Made by a program: the position numbers and the translations under genes. Below are positions 38,001 to 49,600 of a stretch of DNA of 64,000 nucleotides, in pieces. The stretch covers positions 134,441 to 198,440 of the forward strand of contig NMRA01000558.1 in NCBI GenBank assembly GCA_002633005.1. The letters run 5' to 3'. Each line of letters starts with the position of its first letter. The stretch's first letter is position 1. This stretch comes from Phoronis australis. Taxonomy: Eukaryota; Phoronida; Phoronidae. The notes beneath the pieces were generated by a model. That model was given only the letters and a program-made list of their open reading frames with translations. It ran no database searches and was not told the origin of the DNA.

Positions 38001-38637
38001 TGTTTTGGTGAACCAATCCTCGTTCCGTCAAAGCTGAAGTGTTCTCTCACTTGAGGGATGAAAGTAGGATTCAAATAAAACAATAAATTACTTAGTCAAG
38101 AAATGTGATTTACTGAGGGTTCCTGATGGGTGGATCTTCCCCACAGCTCTCGTATAACTCACAGGTTTTGTACGAAGCTTTCCCACAAATTGTGCATATG
38201 GCGCGGGTCACTGAGCCGGTATTATTTTGTTTTAGAGAGTTTGAGGAGGAAGTCGTTTTTAATACTTTGTCTCGACACTAAAACAGGGTTTTAACAAAAG
38301 GTTTGTGATCGTGGTCAATAAGACTTGTTCCGTTTATTACCTCCACTTGGTTTTGTGTAGTTGTGCACAAAATGTATTGAGTGCACCTGCAAATTCCCGC
38401 GTCTATGCTTATAGGCCCACAGTCGAGTATGTCCTATTTATGTTCGAATGTAAGGACACGGTCACTATTCCGAAACGTTGAATTTTTGAAATTTTCCCAG
38501 AAAATCCTTTATTTCATCTTTTATCACGAGCCCTGAAGGATTCCCGGACAAGGGTAGTATCTTTTAGAATCACGTGTAACTCTCAATGGTAGTTATGAAA
38601 CGTCAAGTGGTGTGAAAAGAAAACGCTTAAAATTTAC

Positions 38638-38860
38638 CTTGATATAAATCACAATTAAAGCAATCGCTGCAATCCAACCAATGACACCAAACACAATGGC
38701 GGTGATGGTCCACCCCCATGCGCACGACCTCTTGCGACCAATGTTTAGGTTATCACCCGTCTTGTGGTCAATGTAAGCCAATACGCTATAGATCATGCCA
38801 AGGATACCGCACGTGCAATTGCACAAGCAGAAGCTAAATACGGCTGTTCCGAATTGGCAC
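38638..38860 (-). CDS. CD225/dispanin-domain exon (partial gene)
   Basis: Open exon between a TTTCAG acceptor (38861-38863) and an AAG|GTAAAT donor (38637-38636), encoding 74 residues after one leading base. It reads as two membrane segments joined by a short loop: FGTAVFSFCLCNCTCGILGM, then YIDHKTGDN, then WTITAIVFGVIGWIAAIALI. Cysteines just before and inside the first segment, the TGD loop and a W/G-rich second segment fit the CD225 (dispanin/IFITM/PRRT-like) family. Those proteins sit in plasma or endosomal membranes with a proline-rich cytoplasmic N-terminus. Neither the N-terminal exon nor a certain 3' exon was found; without splicing the frame stops at 38593. The gene is convergent with SEC22. 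Confidence 0.6.
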
Positions 38861-39089
38861 CTGAAACGATAGGAATATCTAACTATAGCTCATCGGGAGT
38901 AGCAGAGCATGTGCGGACAAAACAATATAATACCCATTGGGGTAACATCCGGATATCTGAGAGGAAAAAAGGCTGGACCAAAAAAGATGAAGGAAGTCGT
39001 GCTCATGAAGCTATGCCGGTAACGTCTAAACTCAGCCCAGCAAGCAGCCAAGTGAAACTTGACTACAAGTCCTAAGATATTAGTATACT

Positions 39090-39165
39090 TTGGTGGTGTA
39101 GTGGTTAAAGTACTGGAGTTACTATCTCAAAGCATGTAAAACTGCAGTCCCGGAATGCCAACGGC
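39090..39165 (+). repeat. tRNA-like sequence (probable SINE head or tRNA relic)
   Basis: GGTGGTGTAGTGGTTAAAGT resembles the 5' half and A box of a tRNA. About 40 bases on, TGCAGTCCCGGAAT is a poor B box lacking GTTCRA. Stems do not close well, so it is not a functional tRNA. Confidence 0.3.
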
Positions 39166-40189
39166 GATCTCGCGATGGTTATGCAGGTTGCGCCGCCGCG
39201 CATACGTGGCATTTGCCAGCATTCGTTTGTTCCGGTGTTGGTTCTTGGTACGGAATTTTTAAATCAAAATATCACTAAAAAAACTTTTCGCAACTCCGCC
39301 GGTTTTCAACGTAATTGCACACGAGTCGTATTATTGGAACTTGAAAGCCTTTCATCAGTTCTTCATGGTGTATGATTATACCAGAAGCGAACTATAAACA
39401 ATGTGAGTCATGAATAATTATCACTTCTCACTTCTCATACGTGACAGGTTTAATAATATTTTTAATTATAAAATCCAAGTTTTGCCAAAATGCGAAAATT
39501 ATCAGAGTGTAATAGTAACATAAAAAAGGAAATGAAACACAGAGGTTACATAAACGACTTTTTCAACCAGCATGGAGATAATTTCAATGATTCAAAAGAT
39601 TTCGACCCTATCAAGTCAAAGATTTTACAATACAGGTCCCTCACAGTTGCTTTGAAAAATTTATACAGGCATTCATCCAAAATTATTCATCTGCATACAT
39701 GTACATTAATCGGACCTTTGATGCAGTTTGATATAAATCTTCAGTAAAAATTTAGAGTGTAGTGACATTGACAAAATTGTGATCAGATAATTAATCCAAC
39801 TGGCTATCCGAATTTTTCAGAAAGATGCTTTTTGATAGATAAAAAATGAGCAAACACCTATAGTAGTTTTAAAATGTACTGCTCATTACATAGGCTGTAG
39901 CTTAGGGCTTTCCATAGTATTAATTATAAATAAACTCATTTCTTCATGATAAAGTAACAATTAGTGATCATGTGTGTGTGTCACCTTGAACAAGAGACAT
40001 TGGAACACATGTTTACGATTGTTATGTTACTAAAGAAAGTGGACTCTGGGAAATAACAATATACATGGCAAATAGACAATGTTATTTTCAACACCTGTTG
40101 CATAGTTGTCAACATTCGCGAATGAAACAATATGACAACTGGATGAAAATCGGAAATTCACTAACCTGTCAGACAGCGGTCGGATAGCG

Positions 40190-40450
40190 TTCAGTAGATG
40201 TCTCTGGAGTAGAAAAATCTAGCCAAAATCACGTGCCAGTCTCATTTAATATACACGGCAACATCTCGCGTAATCTCTCTAAATACTGCTTTTTAGCAAG
40301 GTTCTAGAATTACGTAACTCTACTACCCTGGGCAGAATTCAGTAATGCTAGGACGTCACTAAGAAGCAAGATTACGCGAGACCTTGTGTAGCTTCAATGA
40401 GGCTGGCACGGGATTTAGGATAGACTATTTTAGCCGCTGGAGAGCTATTA
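40190..40450. repeat. Foldback MITE (family 2, compact palindromic copy)
   Basis: Left half 40208-40325 and right half 40335-40450 are imperfect reverse complements. Shared blocks are CACGTGCCAG(T/C)CTCATT, TCTCGCGTAATCT, TTGCTT-TTAG and the outer CTC-GG/AGC region. The centre has TTCAGTAATGCTAGGACG, the terminus motif of the copies at 50193-50983. No coding. Confidence 0.65.
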
Positions 40451-40901
40451 AACTATACTCCGGTTGCTTTCTGGCGGGTAAATTGCAACTTTGCGCGGCT
40501 ATTTCGAAAATCAGCTAAAATGGCGGCAGCTAACCTGATTAGTCATTCTCATCGCCTTTGCTCTAATATTAGAATACATGCGTCACGTGTGGAAGTTGGC
40601 ATTACACGACTAGAGTTCGACTTTGCTTGAAGAACTCACAGTACACATAAATCCGCTATCTCGAACGCCTTTGTGTAATACCATAATATTCAACTCACCT
40701 TTGCAGCACTTTATATCTAAAAAGTTGGAAAATTCAATCGCGATGTGCGTTTACATGCACTTTTGTTGTTGAATTTGTGATTTTAAGTAAATTGATATTT
40801 TTGCTGTCGAGTTTGTATTGTTTTTAATATTATTTTAATGATTTATTACTATTTGTAACAGACTATTATGTTATTATAAGAACTATAAATGTTCATTCTA
40901 T

Positions 40902-41095
40902 TTTAATAATAATAATAATAATAGTGACAATGATAATGATAACAATAACAATAATGATTTTAATAATAGTAATATTATGTGTTCATTAGGTCAACAGGTG
41001 GCGTGCAGATCATACTAAAATATTTGGGATCCATATTTCCACGCCAGTTCAAAGTTTACACATTCATAAATATTTTATTCTTATTACTATCGTTT

Positions 41096-41141
<46 letters not shown>

Positions 41142-41175
41142 GGTTGTTGTTGTTGTTGTTGTGCTTGTTGCTGTT
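40902..41175 (+). repeat. AAT-type and TTG-type microsatellites
   Basis: Degenerate AAT/AATG repeats at 40902-40975 and a nearly pure (TTG)n tract at 41093-41175. The latter yields a poly-leucine reading frame that is not a gene. Confidence 0.9.
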
Positions 41176-42094
41176 CATTATCACGCCGTTACTGTAATAT
41201 GCGCCAACTCGTGAAGCCACACCTAATTGCGGGCCTTACATGTACACACACATGCAGCTCGGGAAACAGTGTCTCGGTGACAAGGAACACGTGCAGAGAT
41301 AATTTGGATTGACGACTTTATGAGCAGGTATAACTGAATATTGCTACATAAAATTAACCTTGCGGAGTTGGAATTACATTGCAATTGAAAAAAAAAAATC
41401 TGGTCGTTTAATTATCGTGCCTCAAACCAATTAGCCGTTTAATTCTGAAAGAGTTAACGCGAGTATCATTTTTGCCATTAAAACTGTATTTCTATGGCTC
41501 CCCATGATATCCAGCATAGGAATGTATGACGTCACAATCATACTTGCATAGCACTTGACAAATCTTATGTGTTCATCCTCGATACCGATTGTGACACCAT
41601 TACTAGTTAGAGTTAAACAGCGTCCTACATTATCAACAGTTTTTTTTTCATTTTGAAGAAAGTTTTGATCAAAAAATTTTCTTTTAAATTGTTGGAACAC
41701 ATTTTTCTGTTCACAAATGTGACTTCACATCTAGCACGAAAATACTTAGTAATGGTTGATTTATTAGAGTTTCTGGTATGACAAGAGTGGGGGATTCTGG
41801 TAGTCAAACAAATTACGCGTAGGTATGAACGTTATGAACAGACAACTTACACTGTAGTTGTGACACCTGGAGAAATGGCGATATGTGTGGTTCTGAACTA
41901 ATGCATATAATTTCATTTTTTAAATATTTTTAGGAATTCACAGACTATTGCGTTAACTAAATGCAGATTTGTCACACTGAACATTGCAATTTACGAATAA
42001 GTACTGTTATTTGATGTTGCAGTGACGCTAAAGTAATCCTAACATGCCTCGACTTTGTCATTTGCCACAGTCGTGCAAGTCATGAAGAACGCTT

Positions 42095-42330
42095 ACGGTA
42101 GCCTTAAGTTACGGCTGGTCGTAACGTAAGGTGACCTCGAGTTAGTCACCCCTCGACTGAAAATCTAAAGTTCATTAGTTCGATCCCAGCTTGCGACAAG
42201 AAAAATTTGCTCATAATTGACCACCAGCCTGTACCATATACCCGGGTCTTCTAAGAACGCTGTAACACCTGAAGATGGACGGGGAAATGACTCACTGAAA
42301 CATCGCGCCAATGTATAAACCAATGGAATT
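42095..42330 (+). repeat. SINE-like sequence with B box and retroelement-type 3' end
   Basis: ATTAGTTCGATCCCAGC near 42175-42190 is a good B box; a plausible A box lies about 35 bases before. The 3' portion has CACCTGAAGATGG followed about 20 bases later by TGAAACATCGCGCC. That resembles the CTGAAGA...CGAAACGT ends seen in Penelope-like and some LINE elements. Single copy in the window. Confidence 0.3.
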
Positions 42331-45300
42331 TGGAATGATGTTATCAATGCGTACAGTACATGTCAATAAATTAGATTAGATAAAGCCTATCTCTGACCTG
42401 AATTGTTTAACATTGGCGGTCACATCGCGGACTGTTCAAGATTATGTTGATCCGCTGGATACTGTATGATTTGCAATGAAGTCAAGAAGGCCTGTCGTTT
42501 TTCGATGAAATTACACTGTTTCGAAACCTTCTCGGCAATCTACTTATGATCTTGTAATGACAAAAATTCACGGTTATGTTTGTAAGATCATTTATATTAC
42601 AGATGGTGTGTAAAAGGTGTTGAGTTTCATTTTAGTGTTGGATAATTTTGTAAAGTTGCTAAAAAAAGTGGCATTATATCGTGCGTACTGAGCAACACAA
42701 ACGCGTTTGTATAATTTGATAGTGCAGTTGGTTAGCACATGGATATTACACACTTTTTTGTCTTAGCATGGTAAGGTTCACTGTTCTGCTCGTTGACTAC
42801 AGGAAACCATACCGAAAAGTAGTTGAAAATTATGCATTAGGTTACTCTTTACCATGAGAATGGTCTCTTGACTGTAGTTATGGTGTAGTCTGCCATCTGA
42901 ACCGCTGTGTGGTGGCCGGTTGACTGGGCTGGTTGAGAGTTAGCGAACACCACGTGCCTGTTCGGTTCCAGTTCGTAGGTACTTGAGGATATTAACGCCA
43001 TTTTTTATTCTTAAATACTTCCTGAAGAGAAATGCCAATTAGAAGTGTATTCGTTACTGTCTGATTTTAACGTGTTTTTCGCAACTCTGCTCACTAGCGA
43101 GGCTATGCGTTTAGCCTTATATCTCCATAACTTGTCTAAGTTGTTCATATAAAAATACTCGAGATGAAATCTCAATGCGTTGTTACAGTTTTCTTTCTCT
43201 CTGGCTTTTTCAAGCAGCTTTTGATTTTTCTTACAAAAGTAAATGACCCAGTATTCTACATACCACATTGTGCAACATTTTGAAAGCAAACCTCGATCTC
43301 TTCAGAGAATACGAATCATAGTATTTGAACATTTCCTTTGAATATGACCTGCCATTTTTGAGAGAGATGTCTCGGACATTTCCAACGTTACACGTTACCT
43401 TGAGGAGCCAATGAGATTGTTTGCAAATGCTACGTAATCATCGTTTATATGCTGAAAATTCGCTAATGAAATAATCCTTAGACGTGAAAATGCCCTTACA
43501 TGTTTTACTGAATTTTGTTAAGTGCCAAAAACAGTGACATTTCGTCTTATCTACTTCAACTTAAAATTACTGCCTACATGTACATATTGATATCTTTTTG
43601 TTATGATCAATTTCCATTCTGCTACAACGCTTCAAGACAGTGAAGAGATGTTACTTGGTGAGGAATAACACTAGGCCGAATAACGATGAATCCAGCTAAA
43701 AACAGTTTGATTTAAATTTTACCCAAAAGTACTATTTCTCTTTGTAGAACTCGCATCCCGCAACCTGTAACGCGTCAAACATCGTTGTATTTTGCACTTA
43801 CCGGTTTTCCTCTCAACCACCAAGCAAAACTGTCTACGTACCTCGAAGAAAAGAATCGCTATTAAGGTGAATTAATCACGTACGTGTTCTACAGCCGAGA
43901 TACAAAGCCAATGTGAGCGTATTTCGAAGAAAAAACAACGGGAATTATCAAGTGCGTGTTTTACAAACGCAAACTGTGTTTTATAATCACGATAAGCTTG
44001 TCCGCTTTTCAGTATCTAAAGGTAAATGATAAGGCGAGTTTCTGATAAAAATACATCCTTAGAGGTGCAGTATACCTACGGGGAACAGCGGTCAACCAGT
44101 AGATGTTCACGGAGCCTCTTTTTTGGTTCACTGGAAAATTTTGAAACTAATTCAAAATGGGGAAATAGTTTATCACGAAGTTCTACCCCATTTACATGCA
44201 CAGCAATGATTATGTACGACATGTATATATATCCCCAGATGGAAAATCAAACACTCTTAAATGAAAAAGATAGGGACCAGCTGCGTAGGAAATCCAAACA
44301 TATTTGACTTTGTACCGGTCAACTTTCTTGATATCGAGTATTAAACTTAATGCGTAGTTTGGCCCTTGGGTTTTGTTCTTGGTAATGTCTTTGAATTGTG
44401 TACAAGTACAAGTCACCTGTCCGATATAAGCCGCTAATGGCCTTGCGCCAAACCAACTAAGCTTTAAGGCTACAAATATAGCTTCGTATTGTTGTGGGTA
44501 AAAATGGCCAAATAAAAATCTGAGGGACATGTAATGTCATTAAAAGTTAAATCATTCATTGCGTAAATTAAATTATTTACCCGATGCTTGAAAAATTGCC
44601 GCCCCACCATTATTCTGCTTCTAAAATTATGGAGCGATCCTATATGTCGGCTGTCGACGCCATGAATTATAGCATTTAGTATGAGTTAACTGTTAATTTT
44701 TCAATCAAATGATCTTCCTCAAAGTTGCGTACATGTCACAGCAAATTATCGGAACTAGATTAATTTTGTTATAAGTTTTGTAGTATTTTGATGCCAAGAA
44801 ACCAAAATGGAATTCAGTTAAGACCTAATATTGCTTTGGCCAAGATGTCATCATCTCCCGAAAAATGTCGCAATTTAAAGTAAAATACCCTTGAGCGTGT
44901 TTCACCCGTGTAATCTTTTTTAAGTAGTCGGTAGAGTTTGTTACAAAAGCAAGAGAATTTTATGTAACAAAATGACGTGAATTGGATTTTGTTGCTCAAA
45001 CGGATATCATGACGGGCAATGTGTCTCATTGTCGCCTGACTCCCGAGCAATGCAGCTCCGACGGTCGTGAGCTCTACTTTTTCATGTAAGTTTAATAACG
45101 AGTGGCTGATTCTGACCTCACCACTGGCCCTTATTTTCCCAGCTGTCGCTGACTTGTGAAAAAATTTAGGCATAACTGACAGAAAGTACACTCTATGTGG
45201 TTTGTCCGATTTTATTTGCCAAATTCAAACTTGTGAAGTGCATTTGCTTTAAAATCAGAGAATAGAAAATATGTGCAGTGTATTGGAAAAATACACGCAT

Positions 45301-46661
45301 AGGTGAAAACTCAAGGAAATTAAGAAAAAATTCGGGCAGTAACACCGATGAAAATTACGCCACGGAAACTTATAATAAGTGCGAGGTGACTACTCGGCGG
45401 TGACCGTGTGGACGCACATGTACATGTAGGCAATTGGAGTGTGGCAGTTACAGATGCTGCATGATTTTGTCCAGGGAGGTGGGTGTCCGGGAAGTCATAG
45501 GATGGGCCTGGTGAAAGAACCAGTAAAACATTATGGCCTATATCAAAATACATAACAAGAGACTGAAGCCAAAACCTAAATCCATGAGCTCCATTCTGAC
45601 CACAGTATAACCACAGAGAGCGAGAAGTGACAATTTACTTTCTTTCCCAACTGATGGGCGCCGCAGTGTTACGCATATTACCACTCAATGTTTTGAGACT
45701 TAATTGAAAATAATGTCACTTGGGAGTATCACAATTACGTTGAACCCGTCTGAAAATCCACGCCAGTCGTGCTCATGTCAGTTTGAACACATCTGCAAAA
45801 TTCCATAAAGTTCTCTGAGTGGTTTGTCCGCTACAGAAGCAAACCATTTTTATATTGTCCTTATCTTTGAATTTTTTGTTTCTCTCTCGTTTCACTTTAG
45901 ATTGCGTACCCTGCTTGTTGTGCTCTAGCTTACCTGTTAGTTTCATTGACTTTAAGTTCGTTATTTCTCCCTTCTTTTTCCGTCATTTATCTACTTTTCT
46001 TTCCGCTACGACACGGGGTGAGACAACACCGGCACCTGTTCCAACCCTGGCAATCGACGTACCGCCCCCTCACGTTTGGCACCCGGAGTTAGGGTTGGGT
46101 ATCCGGCTGACAGCGTTTGTAAGTAGTCCTGCACACTTTTCTGTTCATTTCTCTCCCTTCGTGCGTCCCTGCGGATGGGCATGAGCTGTCTTACAACATC
46201 TCTTGTGGCGCTTTTTATTGCCCATCTTACCAGAGATTACCTATTATACGTTATTTACCAGTATTCATTTTATTGTAATTGTACTAGTCATAATAAATGA
46301 CCTTATATCGCCCACCTTTTCATCTCTGGTAACGAGTTTGCGACGCACGTATCATTTATCTATTATTCGGGACATATGTCGATCATAAAATAATTGACAT
46401 AGCCACTAGGTGGCGCAAAACACGTTGAATCCATCGTGATTTGTAAATATAAACGTGTTTCCAAATTTCATGAAAAAAAACATCAAGGAAGCCACAAGAG
46501 ATAAAGGGAAAGGTAAAAAATAAGATTGCTGCTGGGGGACATAGCTGTAGTCAGCGCCGTCTAAAGTCTTGGGCAGCAACTGTCACTCACATCACTACTT
46601 AAGAAATCACCAGCAACAGTTCAGTCACAAACATCCTGCAAAGAAGTCAGGAGCTGCAACC

Positions 46662-49600
46662 ATGGTCGCAAAAACTAAAAAAAAACCAAACGAGGACGCC
46701 ACAGGTATGAGATCTGTCCCACAGTGAATGTCTAGCAAGTGCAGTCGAAATAGACGTGAGCGCTGAATGTTTCGAATCTGTAACAAGGATTGAGAAAACG
46801 CGAGATTACCATTAGGGGCTAAAATATAAGTGGTCCACCATCGTTGGCCTCTGGTGCAGCGTTAGTAATCCTTATCAACAACTTGTCAATTGATAGTCAG
46901 TGTCCTCATGAATGATTGCCACAATGCAGTTCTCTTTTAAAGACACTCTCTCTCTTTTCGCCAGTTTAAAACACAGAAAGAGATTCGTCATTCCATGAAA
47001 ATTCCAGGAAAATTGGACAATTTCGTATATTACGGTACTGCATATATTTGCGTTCGTATTTGCTGGATGTGAACGGTCGGCGCTGTTCAACTCTGGCGAC
47101 TTTGTTTTTGCACGACAACCGTGACCATCAATTACTTCGAAAATTCAGTTATTTTAAGTTAATTCTTACTAGTTGAAAGCATTTCATTGCATGTTGAAAG
47201 GGAATTATTTGGGAGTTAGTTTAAAATAGATTGGTTTGAGGTGAAATTCCTGTTATGAGGTTTTTTACTGAGAAGGAGGATGAGAGTATGGACATTTTGC
47301 TGTCGGTGAAACCTCGGTAACGTTTTCATGTTTATCAATTGGATGTTGTGCTTCCCGAATTCCTTCTTGTTTCTGTTGAATTTTCAATGTTCCGTATTTC
47401 TTGCCGGTGTCAATATCTTCCCCAGCTGCATGATTTAATTACGCTCATACTTTCATTTTTAACTCAGCATGCAACAGTTAAAACACATAGTCGGTCCAAA
47501 ACCCGGAATTTTCTCTGTAGATTCGCAGTCTCCAAATGCAATGACCGCCTCGCTATTGTGACCCCTTCATTGTGCGTTTCCTCCGTAAAAATTACCTCAA
47601 AACAAAAGATGCTGGAAGCTCCATGGCTCTGCTCGATGAGTACGTCCAGTTGAAATGTGTATCGAGAAAGCTCACGGTGATTTGCATCTCAGTAAATAAA
47701 CATGGAGTATCAAAAACGTGAACTTTCTCCTTTAACGAACAGAAATGTTGCGTAACCTGCTACACGTACATGTATTTCAGTCAAAAGCATTTCCAAAAGA
47801 GTCAAACATTTCTTCTCAATCAAATTTCCTGAACACAAACTGGGAAGCAGTCTTGTGGCAAAAGCGGAACATTTTAAAAATTATCTCTTGCTTTTTAAAA
47901 AAACAGTGCATGAATAATCATCTCATTTGAATGTTTTATTTGAATCCGCTCAGCTTTCTGACATATGAACTCCAACAGTCGAACTTCGTCATCAAGTCTT
48001 GCTCACAGTTTATTTTAGTGACTCCTCACGACCTATATGTGCACAATAGGCTTGCATAATATGGTCGCACCATTATAACTCTTCTCTCCCCTGGACGTAT
48101 TGATCATCCCGCTCATCCAATCCGCGCACAGCAAGGCGTTAATAGACTTGTTCAATGAGCCTTTTGGTAGCCAGGATAGAGTCGTTAGCGAGTACAGTCG
48201 AAATAGACGTGAGCGCTGACCGTTTCGAATCCGTAGCACGGATTGACAAAACGCGAGATTACCTTTAGCTTCCTTCAACATTAGCATCAGGTGAGTCTGT
48301 TTTGGCGCGCTTTTTTTGGTGAAAAAGCAACAAAACAGGACCGACTGGGGATTTCGCCCCAAGGTGTGACCTGCACAAGTCATCCTGTTTAAATTACATA
48401 CAGGGTGAAACCCAGTGGTCCCTGTGTTCAAATTCCTTCGAATAACCTTAACAGGCGCTGGACAAAAGTAACCTTGCGTCATGGTTCCCTTGCTACTACT
48501 TTTAAATTGTAACGTGCAGGCTAATTCCACATCTCTCCGTGACAGCATGCTTGGTCAAATTAGTTAGAAATACAAGATATGGTGACAATGCGATTATGAA
48601 GTACGTCGAAAATTGCCAAATGTTTTTAAGAACGAGTTTTGTGTCGAAAATGATCCGCCGTAAATTACTCAACCATGTCCAGTAAGCATCGTGCCGCGGT
48701 GTTGAAGAGTTTTTGCTTTGTCGGCTCTAACTCTGTTGTTTGTATTTTCACACTAAAATAACTAGAGCTGGAGATTTGATCCCTAGGTTAGAATTGTTAG
48801 AACTCTGTAGCCACTTATCGGCAACTTTGTGTATTTAGCATTTCCAAAACTGAGAAGTTTAATTCTGTAAAGGTATGCATTTTCTGAAAATAGTAAGCCT
48901 GTAAAATTTGTCGTTTGACTTTTCACCAATCTGCCCCTAAATGGTCACATGATTATGGATTCTTAATAAAATTCAACAAAAGAGAAAGGTACGCTGATAG
49001 CGAAAGTACGGTGTCAATATCATGACCAAAGTTTGTTCAATACAATTGTTCAAGATGAAATCTCAAAAATGCTGTTGCAGTTATCTAAGCGATCATTTCG
49101 TTTTTGCTTTACAAAACTTTTGATTTTTTCATGAAAATCATGAAAATTCTATTTTTGATAGCCCGACTCATAAAAGAGGTGACAATTTTGAAAACACTTC
49201 CTAGATATGTTTTAGAGAGCACTGCGCAAAGTGCATCATCTAAAAGTTTCACGTGAGTCCGATCACTCGTTTTTAGATATGTCAACCAAACTTGGACATT
49301 TTTCTAGCGTCTTACATTACATTAAAAAGAACTTCGATATCGTCTACAGCTTCAAATTGCTTTCCAAAAGCAATATGGATGCCTTCAGTAGTAACTTTTT
49401 CGGTTGACTTAATCTCTATACATTAGTCGAATTCGGTACATGTATGTGCATATTGAACTGACAGTACGTGTACTGTATTATTGGACGGTAAGGCGTACGG
49501 AAACACCGTTAGGACAATGTACTATACCCTAGAGGTTGCATGCACGTGCCAGTTTTGACGTGAAGACTGACCACCAGCTCTATCGTTGAATAAGAGCGGT

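Larger units (their letters stand above)
34244..38637. other. Intergenic between SEC22 and the CD225 exon; SINE-like insert
   Basis: Contains the SEC22 3' UTR at its start and a SINE-like sequence near 34930-35075. Reading frames at 35898-36179, 36969-37422 and 37717-38037 lack splice logic or recognisable domains, and I treat them as chance. Confidence 0.4.
38861..46661. other. Long repeat-rich stretch without a recognised gene
   Basis: About 7.8 kb that could include introns or the missing 5' exons of the CD225 gene. It holds a tRNA-like sequence near 39092, a foldback MITE at 40190-40450, AAT- and TTG-type microsatellites at 40902-41175, and a SINE-like sequence near 42095-42330. A protein-like stretch at 45340-45490 (minus strand) has an acceptor but no good donor. 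No other coding signal convinced me. Confidence 0.4.

Noticed and set aside
39090-39165. Considered as a functional tRNA gene
   Set aside because: B box is degenerate, acceptor and T stems do not pair, and no anticodon loop is evident.
41093-41175. Poly-leucine reading frame
   Set aside because: Product of a (TTG)n microsatellite.
45340-45490. Minus-strand stretch with a good CACCAG acceptor and proline/threonine-rich text, considered as the N-terminal exon of the CD225 gene
   Set aside because: No convincing donor in the phase required by 38860, and it is 6.5 kb away.
48033-48548. 171-codon minus-strand reading frame, the longest fully called minus frame outside the gap
   Set aside because: No domain, no splice logic, and it overlaps the 80-bp repeat copy B. 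Composition looks like chance.
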